Below are positions 55,986 through 64,000 of a stretch of 64,000 nucleotides of DNA, piece by piece; within the stretch, counting starts at the first letter, position 1; every line of letters starts with the position of its first letter. The stretch comes from Cheiracanthium punctorium (Eukaryota > Arthropoda > Arachnida > Araneae > Cheiracanthiidae): the NCBI GenBank assembly GCA_038373885.1, contig JAWZYV010013284.1, positions 5,001-69,000 on the forward strand, in the 5' to 3' direction. The notes below the pieces were generated by a model, which saw only the letters and a program-made list of their open reading frames with translations, was not told where the DNA came from and made no database searches. The position numbers and the translations under genes are program-made.

Positions 55986-56734
55986 CAGGGATGCAACCGA
56001 TATCCGGCAAACATACTGCATCCAGCCAATCCAGGCAATATGCCGGATAATTGGCAGGAGCCAGATATTACAAACATCCAGCAGTACATCTGGCCTAAAA
56101 TTATATACAGAGCAATGACATAAATAAGCATGATAAATGAATAAATTTTATAAACTGCAGTTAATAAAAAATGTGAAAAATCAAAGTTTTGTGAAAATAT
56201 TTTTATCATGTACTGGTTAAGGGAAAAAAAAGTACTTCTATCTTTGTTTAACATTGGAGTAAATTATTACTGGAAGAAATTATTGTACAAAAACATTGTT
56301 TTTCAATCCTTGTAATAATTTGAGTACCTTTTTTATCCACCATAAATTGACCCCGCTATATAAAATAGCGTACTTGCTGTAGTACTGCTGGCTGATTATC
56401 AAAATTAAGGGGGAGGCCATTTTCTAAAGCAAGGGAATTTGTTACATTGGTTTTCCAACAGTTGAATGGAGATGTCTTTCTTTCAAGAACTGATCTTTTA
56501 AGATATTCATCAAATTCTTGAGGGAGAACATCCATGACAATGTTCTTTGTACGGCTAAACAATCCCAAAAGGATTTCTGATTTTTTAATTAAATCATTTG
56601 AAATTAATGAGAAAATTTAAAGAAAAAAGTAATAGCTCAATGATCTAAGAAAACTAGTAAAAACAAAAAAAAAAAAAACATACTGCTGCCAGATATACGA
56701 TATCCAGCCAAATTGATTCCCATTGCATCACTAG
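55986..56734 (-). mobile_element. hAT element remnant with transposase dimerisation segment
   Basis: Starts CAGGGATGCAACCGATATCC and ends ATTGCATCACTAG. The minus strand at about 56400-56540 encodes VLPQEFDEYLKRSVLERKTS followed by PFNCWKTN. hAT transposases have near their C-terminus an 'E(L/V)D.YL...(P/S)...(P)L.WW' motif before the dimerisation core; EFDEYLKR...SPFNCWK fits, with one W changed to C. The 'LAK.YLS.PA' continuation is lost. Non-functional. Confidence 0.6.
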
Positions 56735-57310
56735 TATGTATATTTATATATATATGTGTGTGTGCACGTGACTTTTCAAAACACGTTAATGTGTTTAAAA
56801 TACGTACATACATCTCCTCTGTTTTAAGCTACTTCCTTAATTACATGCTTTCATGTAAGTAATGAATAAGTTATTAGCTGCACTTTTTACTGTTTGCGAA
56901 AAGCCTTGCGTTGGAGACAAGGAGTAATATCCATTTGCATAAGACAGATTACATAGTATCACAATTTCAAGACTGATGACAAATGGAGAATTATTCACAA
57001 ATGTGCACATATGAATTTTCTAGATTATATTTTGAGTTTTCTTAAGTTTTTAATCCAAAATTGTAAAATTTTCCCGGCTTTTCCCGATTGGTGGCAACCT
57101 CAGGAGGTTTATTTCTTTACCAGGCACAATTACATTATCAAATGAAAAGTATTAAAACTACAGTTTCTTTACAAGGATTTATATTTTTGGCAAAAGGGAA
57201 AAGAAATGGAGAAAATTTCAGTGCTTGTTGTGTTATGCAGGCAAACCAGTTCATGGGTTAAAAAGGTACATATGATAAGAGAAACACAGCAGTTGTGATC
57301 AAACACATAC

Positions 57311-57350
57311 CAAAGAAAATGAAATTTCACTGTCTTCACTTCTTCAGAGC
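57311..57350 (-). other. Weak 40-bp exon candidate
   Basis: On the minus strand TACTATTTTTTTTTCTAG precedes GCTCTGAAGAAGTG and the piece ends CATTTTCTTTG before GTATGTGTTT. Both splice sites are good. The middle frame reads SEEVKTVKFHF. It is short and unsupported by homology, so it may be chance. Confidence 0.2.
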
Positions 57351-60300
57351 CTAGAAAAAAAAATAGTACTGTAAGTTTCAAGAAAAACACAAGTCACATC
57401 TAAAAAAATTATTATACATAACAGTATATAAATCTATGTAAATAATGATGCACGTTAGTTTCGTGTATCTACGAAATATGTGTGTAAAATGTTATGAAAT
57501 ATTTATCAACAAACAGAAAAAACTGTATAGCCAGGTTCACAAACTATAATTTATTATGCATAATGAGAGCGAACTAAATGAATGCGGCAAACAGCACACA
57601 TTTTTACATGAATCAAAGTATTTTTAGCTTGTCAGCTAAAAATCACTTCAGAAAATTATTCTGAAACAAAAGGATTATTAAGTTCATATGTTAAAGCAGC
57701 AAAATTGCAAACTGCCAGATCACAATAAATGCAATAATATACATAAGCTGAAGTATATTTTCACAGCAATACACTGTTCAATAGTGAATAATGAAAACTA
57801 GCAAACTATATTCAGGGCCACAAACAGGCAACATGAAGACAATATATAAAACAAACTAATACACTGAAGACTTCATTAACATGGGTGTACTTCAAGCACC
57901 CAACAGGCACTCCATTTGGACCAGGAATTGTCAAACCCAGTCACAAAACTACTTGATCTAATGAGAAAGCATAGCTTCTGTTCATCCTTTGTTTGGATTT
58001 GTGAAAGCACTGGGCTTACACTATATGGCCTACTGTGCTTCTTGTCAAAAGCCAAACTGGAAATAGCTCACATGAGGCACAAGTGTTCAAGCTAAAAAAG
58101 TTAAAAAAACACATAACTTTTCTGATTTATCTGCCAATACCAAAAATATCTTAAAACTGTGAAGAAAATTTATGTATTTAATTTTTTAATATTACTACAT
58201 TTAAATACGGTAAAAAATTTAATAAACATGTACAGTAACTCTTGAATAAATAGTTTGATTCCAAGTCTTAATTTCTAAAAAAGAGGCAATGCAAGAGACT
58301 GTTGCATATACCAAACTTAAGACTATTTACATATAACCAAACACAAAACAACTACAAGCCTTATAAATGATGTAAAAATATCAATGAAGCGCTAATACAG
58401 TTAAATTCAACTGTTTTTAAGACATAGCAATCATAGAATTTTTTAAAAATCTGAATTTTTTTAATTATATAAACTTTGCAAATACACTTTTAAGTACCGA
58501 AAAAGATACATAAAAATAAAGCATACATATAAAAAGCACCTTTTAATTCAATTGGTCATTAAAAGGTAAATGACATTGAAATTTCTGGTAAAAGCAAGAA
58601 CACTTGAACATCTCTGTATTTAACATCTCATTAAAAAAAATTAATAACTTGACATTGGAATAAGACATTGAATAAATTTAAATGATTCTAAAATTAGTTT
58701 TATAAACAGCTTGAAGACTAGAAATTAGAGCTTTACCTCACTCAAGCAATACATTTAATCTTAGTCAATAGACATCCGGTTACACTAAAGAGTAGTTCAG
58801 CTACTTCACAAACTTAGCATGTTAACGGAATTATTTCAAATATAGACTAAAAATATTTCTTATATGCATCATCTATAATTTTTCACTGATCTGTATTTTG
58901 TAATTTCAACTTTGCTTCTTTTTTTTGAGAATAGGAAAAAAGATACCAAAAAGGAGAAAAAAACTGGGTTAAACCAGTTAACTTTTTCAAAAAACAGTTC
59001 TCGCAAACCTAACCCTCAATATTGAATTGTACCTAAATTTCAAATTACTATGCTCAAAGTTTTAATACAACAAAAATTTTCAAAACTGAAATAAAGTATG
59101 TCATCTAGCTGTGCTTCCGTTTCATCAAGAGAATTTGGGCCATGAGCCTTTCTGGCTGGGGCCAATCGTCTGACAAGTTTTACTGACCAGCAGAAAAATC
59201 AGAATATCATTTTGAAAGCTTTAATTCAATATAATTACATATTGCACAGCTTCATAATGCCTCTCGGCTGAGAAAAATTTCTGTATAGATTGAAGACATC
59301 TTAATTTCAGATGAAAAAAAGACAATCAATTTTTAAACTAAGATATTTTTAAAATGAATAGACTCACAGAATAAAAGGCTGAACTTTTCACAAACTCTCC
59401 CACAGTACCACCACCACCACCCCCAAAAAAAAATTATCAGGTAATTGGTCACATCATTTATTATACCCCAAAATAGAATATTAATATAATATGTTAACTT
59501 GAAAGTGTTTAAAGGCAAACAAAATTATTGCACTCATTTGAAAAACAGAGCTGCACAATATTTTTTATGGAAATATGTTGTATCTTAGGACAAGAACGCG
59601 GAATATAGATGAAGTATGGTGACAAAGAATTATTAAAAAGAAGGAAATTAATTTTTATAAGAGTTTCAGATGGTTGAAAATGCAAACTACATGTCCGAAA
59701 ATTATAATGCATATTTGCATCAATCCTAGAAATGATAAAATGAAATGCTGAAAAGGCAGAATTCCACTAGTAGGCGGAAAAATAGCATGTCTGTGAATAA
59801 CATGTTTGGAAATGATTTTAATTCACTTTGGCATTAATTTTCTGTAGATTCTTTTAAATCTCTTGTGAACAACTACTTAATACTATTTAAAATGAATTAC
59901 AATGTCAAATGCAACTACTAGCACTATTAAATTTTTTTTCTTTGTAGAAATTGACAAAAGTTAAAAACTTCTTCCAACATAACCATTCATGAAAAAACTA
60001 AAAGTGTACCGAGTTAATGAAAACGAGGAAAAATATGGCAGTAAAACGAACTCATGCCAGCAGTCAGAACTGTATTTTCTGCCGCCAAACAGGGTAATCA
60101 ATGTATTTCAATAGATGCTGGCAGAAATGCTTTCCTCTACTGTGTGTGTGTGTGGGTGGGGGGGGGGGTGGTGCAAGGTTTTCAGTTTAACACATTAATC
60201 TTTTGTTGATGGATACCAGGTGGTCTGCATTTAGGGAAAAAAAAAATTACCCACAATATAGCTTCCGCTACAGAAGATGTGCAGTGGTAGAAATTCAATC

Positions 60301-60364
60301 AGTAAAACAGATACTGAGCTCAAGAAGGCTTTTTAGGAAAATCTTTTGTTATAAAATCTGCTAC

Positions 60365-61145
60365 CAGGGTTCGTACTTATTTTTCAAAATGAAATTCCTA
60401 GAGTTTCCCCCCCCCCCCTCAGGTGATTTTTTAAGAATTTTCAGGTTATCAAAAAAAAAAATAAATAATAAATAAACATACAATAAGTACTGAGTAATTT
60501 ATTTTTACTTATATGCCCCACTCTAAGGTAAGGAAATTATTATAGCATTATGGTAATCAAAATTATGCTCCCCCTCTTTATAGCAAAAACAATGGATTAC
60601 ATTTATATCAAACATTGTTTCAGATTCAATTTGACCTATAAAAAAATCAGAAATTATGCAAGAGCTTTACAGGAGTAAAAAGAATTTTCAAGATCACTTC
60701 GCACACTGTACATTGTATTCTAGCAAATATCTCAGCAGTGTTCGTATATACATGACAAAAATATTAGCCAGTAACTTTGCACACAACACAAAGAATAGCC
60801 CCTTTTTAATTTAACCAACCCTACTGGGAAATAGGAGCAACCACAAATATTCAAAACAATAGAGACAAAATGAGAAGCAAGTGCGCTATTTGTCCTAGGC
60901 AGTCATAAATGATACATGATTTATCTTGTATACATCCATTTACGATTGTGTGTGTGCATCATTAGCGAAGTAATTGGCCATTGAATAAGGTGAAGGCCTT
61001 AAAAATTGACAGGGATAATTTTTTTTTTTTTAATTCCAGGGTTGAAACTGGATTTTCCAGGTTTTTAAAGGAAAATTACATTTTCCGAGAGTTTTGAGAG
61101 ATAATTTTCAATTCCTTAAGTTTTCCTGAGGGGATATGAGCCCTG
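60365..61145. mobile_element. CAGGGTTCGTAC-ended element
   Basis: Starts CAGGGTTCGTACTTA and ends GGATATGAGCCCTG, imperfect inverted ends. Subterminal TTTTCCAGG/AATTTTCAGG phrases resemble other CAGGG elements in the window. Flanks GCTAC and GCTAA could be a worn 5-bp duplication. No coding capacity. Confidence 0.5.
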
Positions 61146-61779
61146 GCTAAAAATGTGCGCTGAAGACTGCAATAGGTATTTAAACTAGATGATTGATTTA
61201 GGAATCAGTGGCCACTAGGAAAAAAGTGAGAATCTTCAGCAAGTCATCATCCAACCATCATATCCATTTTGGAACTCAGTGACTATCAGCAGTGCCATAA
61301 GTTGAAAAAAACATTAATTTTGACAAATTCTGCTTAGACAAGATAAAATGAGCGCTACTTCCTGAAAGACATAGGCATTGTGAAGCTGCCAGTGTCTGCA
61401 AAACTCCATTGAATAAATTGGTGATTATACAGAAAAATAAAGAATTCAACCTAAATGATGCTACTACTACAAATATTTCTGTACATACAATAGTTCATAA
61501 ATCTAAAAATATAAGAAACTAATTTCTGGGATTACGCTCTTGCATAGAATATGAAAAGCAGACATCTAAAAATGATAGATAAAAATCATTTAGATATTAT
61601 GCACAGTTAGGCTATGTAAAAGTAACTATTTTCAAACTTAAATGAAGTCTCTTGCATACAGCCATATAAGGTAAATTTAAAAGGCTGAATTACTATCACT
61701 TAATAGAAGGGAACGCAGTCCCCTTTCTTTAGAATTTATCCAAGAGTTTCTGCAATGTTTTAAAAAATTAGATTCTTAC

Positions 61780-61863
61780 CTTTAAAACAATCCAGATTCC
61801 TTCCATAGTAATGCCACTTTGCTCCAGCGACTGCAAATGCCGACGGAGCAACTTGCACATAAT
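61780..61863 (-). CDS. Orphan 84-bp internal exon of an unidentified gene
   Basis: Minus strand: acceptor AAATTAG, then ATTATGTGCAAG, and at the end GTTTTAAAG followed by donor GTAAGAATC. Length is 84 bp, exactly 28 codons. GC content is clearly above the neighbours, as expected for coding sequence. Two frames are open: one reads MCKLLRRHLQSLEQSGITM and on (phase 0), the other YVQVAPSAFAVAGAKWHYYG and on. I do not recognise either. Neighbouring exons were not found; they could lie beyond 64000 or be short. It might instead be a conserved untranslated or repeat-derived exon: it shares CAGTCGCTGGAGC with the palindrome at 12003. Confidence 0.45.
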
Positions 61864-64000
61864 CTAATTTATATATACATCACAAAATAAATGTAGACCT
61901 GAAACTTATTACCGTTAACAAGGAAAGAAAAGGGCAACATATTCTCAAGAAAAAACATACTGTAAACCATATCAAACATTTCTTACGTATGCTTTTATTT
62001 TGAACTGAAAATTTTACCATAATGAGATTGTTTGAATTTAGAAAATTTATCCTATTCTTTTTAAGTATTAATATGTATGTACAAAAATTGTATGTTAATT
62101 TAAAGGGTAGTCACCCTAAAACAGAGGAATACACTAATGTTTTTATTTTCTAAATACTTTTTATAAATGTAACTTTTTTTAAAGAATTTCTACTTGGGTA
62201 ATAATTATTCAAGAATGTTTTATCTGTAAGCATGAAGAGTTTGAGAAGCAAGTAGTTTAATAAAATAAAATGTACTGAAATGTATTATCTAGTAAGTTAT
62301 GATTCAGTTAATGCTTCCAATTCTCTCTTTAGAAATGCCTAGTTTACATTTAGGTACACTGACTTAAGTTCCACTAATTATCATTTTGCATGTTTTGAAA
62401 TGAAGATGTGCAAATCAAGTTTTGCAATTTCATTGCTCGAAAGGTACCAAGAGTTGTACAATGAAATTGAAAAAGAATGTAGTCAAAGCAATCAATAACT
62501 TTTTTTAATATAGTAGCCTTAAAATATGGAAAGAAGTTCTACATATGTTCTTAACATCTAAAGTGATGAAAACATTATCACATTAAAAATAATAGCAAAG
62601 ACTAATGTATTTTTAACGTTAGTTAAAAAAAAAATAACGAAAGAAACAATAATACACAATTTTTATGTATACATCCTGATTTGAATTTTATACAAGGGAA
62701 ACCTTCCATTTTCAATTTTAGTACTTCTTTTACCCAGTTTTGCATGGAATGTAACTGTAAAATGATGATCAAACAGGACTTAATTGTTCAAAATCAGCAT
62801 TAAAAAAACACTAACATACACAGAATTAAGTGCATCATCAGTAAGTGATAATGAAAGAAATTTAGACAAATCAAAGAATTTGAAAAGAAAGGTGGTAAAT
62901 TAGTATTTAATGCACAATATCATTCAATAATATACAATCAAAAATGAAAATTAAGTTATTACTTGCTGGGTAGTGACTTAATTTTTGAAAAGTGGCTCAA
63001 AATTTAATTATGTTTTTCTTAAAATGCTTCTTGTTGAAATAAGTAAATTGAAGTAATGCTGTACTTAATGATCAGTAAGCTGAAGGTGAAAATACTATTT
63101 TAGGAAAGGTAATATAAAGGGCAATTTTTCTTTTTAACATCAAAGAGACAAAGTAAATGAAATGAGGACAGAAATAGTATTTTTTCCTGTAGTAATCATA
63201 AATACAAAAGGAAACAGCAAACAATGAATTTCTGATTGTTCGCAATTATGTTCCTGTACATAAACAAGCATATACTGCAAATACAATTTAACGACAAAGT
63301 TTTCTTGGTATCCTTGCTAAGTATTTATTAGACAAATTTTGTTTCACAGTATCACACAAACTGTGAATGGCATTTACTGTCTTTCTTCATATGCATATAT
63401 GTATATATATTTTTAAGTGTACACAGTACTACAAGTTTTAGTGACCACTGACAAAAAAAACAGAATAAATTTCAATTCCAACGATTTAATGTAATTATAT
63501 CTTCATGTCACTTGTTTGACACAATTTTCAGGGAGTTTACTGACATCAGCTTTATTGAAAATAGATTTAATAGAGCTATTTTCTGGTGAACTATTATTTC
63601 TACTATGATATAGTTACGCTGATCCCTTACGCTAACAATTCCGGGCAATCACTTGGAGATAAAACTTTTAGCACCATTACTTAAGAAGTTCAAAAAGATT
63701 AAAAATTACAAAAAGCGTAACATATACACCATTGTATGATCTGCTTGAAATTTTTCATATGTATAAAAATATAGAAACACTGTGCTACTTTAAAAATCCA
63801 CCAGTTCTATCATTTTTAAGCAATTTTCCACTCTTTCCAGCTTCATTTTATTTCCAGGAGTTAAAAAAGTGAATTATTTGCATGACAAAATTAGCTGTTT
63901 CAAGTAACAATGATGTCATACTGAAATCACAATTATCAAGCTTTCAAGGGAAAATTGTATTCCAATTTGATCGTCTGCTTGAAGCATTGATATGAGGGAC
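61864..64000. other. AT-rich, no feature recognised
   Basis: Low-complexity AT sequence with a small TA tract near 63392-63412. No coding sequence, RNA gene or transposon end was supported. Probably an intron of the gene carrying the 61780-61863 exon, or intergenic. Confidence 0.35.

Larger units (their letters stand above)
56735..61779. other. AT-rich, probably intronic or intergenic
   Basis: No recognisable coding gene over 5 kb. A GT-rich and G-run tract lies at 60140-60172, and a fragment like CCCGGCTTTTCCCGATTGG with TGGCAACC near 57074-57100 belongs to a dispersed repeat. If the exon at 61780-61863 is real, this block is the next intron (or 3' region) of that minus-strand gene. Confidence 0.35.

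Noticed and set aside
57311..57350. A confident exon
   Set aside because: Splice sites look good, but 40 bp with no homology is too little; kept only as a weak candidate.
1..64000. Prokaryotic-style defence, secretion or biosynthetic cluster, or an integrated virus
   Set aside because: No gene clusters, no viral or phage-type proteins; coding content is limited to two eukaryotic genes and transposon remnants.

Overview
This is a window of a eukaryotic nuclear genome that is AT-rich by eye. It has only two clear protein-coding genes, separated by about 44 kb of repeat-filled DNA. The proteins and the repeat types (DNA transposons of several superfamilies, tRNA-derived SINEs, an arthropod-style short retroelement with an ACAAACAAAC tail) suggest an arthropod. 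A chelicerate is my best guess, but I cannot prove it from sequence alone.

Layout. 1-4379: AT-rich sequence with a piggyBac-like MITE, a copy of a CAGGGTGTCTACC-ended element and a hAT-like element. 4380-7115 (+): intronless VPS11, the RING-H2 core subunit of the HOPS/CORVET tethering complexes. 7116-9540: 3' flank with one hAT MITE. 9540-13180: a complex repeat with degenerate arrays, a seven-copy ~76-bp minisatellite, a 52-bp perfect palindrome, a 184-bp-arm inverted repeat and a hammerhead-ribozyme-like motif. 13572-15746: a pogo-like element holding a hAT-like element that holds two further MITEs. 16.1-17.1 kb: a GC-richer patch and a second copy of the palindrome/minisatellite repeat. 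18.0-18.5 kb: a decayed transposon-type ORF. 21.3-21.9 kb: a second copy of the nested hAT-like element with its own MITE. 24.6-26.4 kb: tRNA-derived SINE pieces, a broken mariner transposase and a repeat family with internal ~165-bp units. 28.0-30.0 kb: arthropod retroelement copies with a SINE inside. 30.8-34.7 kb: a Tigger/pogo-like element with a transposase C-terminal remnant, invaded by a 3.1-kb TIR element that contains a perfect 1192-bp tandem duplication. 35.8-36.7 kb: a TIR element with a 6-bp target duplication. 37.9-38.9 kb: a THAP-type DNA-binding domain split by a repeat. 39.7-44.2 kb: more retroelement sequence with a hAT MITE and a Harbinger-like insertion. 46.9-50.1 kb: further nested DNA transposons. 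50923-52865 (-): the single coding exon of a C2H2 zinc-finger protein of the 'zinc finger protein on ecdysone puffs' type, preceded by a splice acceptor in its 5' UTR. 53.1-56.7 kb, upstream of it: two CAGGG-ended elements, one with a hAT transposase remnant. 57-64 kb: AT-rich and apparently intronic or intergenic, with one convincing 84-bp minus-strand exon (61780-61863) that I cannot assign and one weak 40-bp exon candidate.

The two genes are unrelated housekeeping-type genes (endolysosomal tethering; nuclear RNA/chromatin protein), and nothing suggests they are co-regulated. I see no operon, CRISPR array, prokaryotic defence cassette or viral genome. The unusual material is transposon architecture: stepwise nesting readable from exact target-site duplications, paralogous empty sites, long perfect palindromes, and a small set of TIR elements with 6-7 bp target duplications that I could not place in a superfamily.
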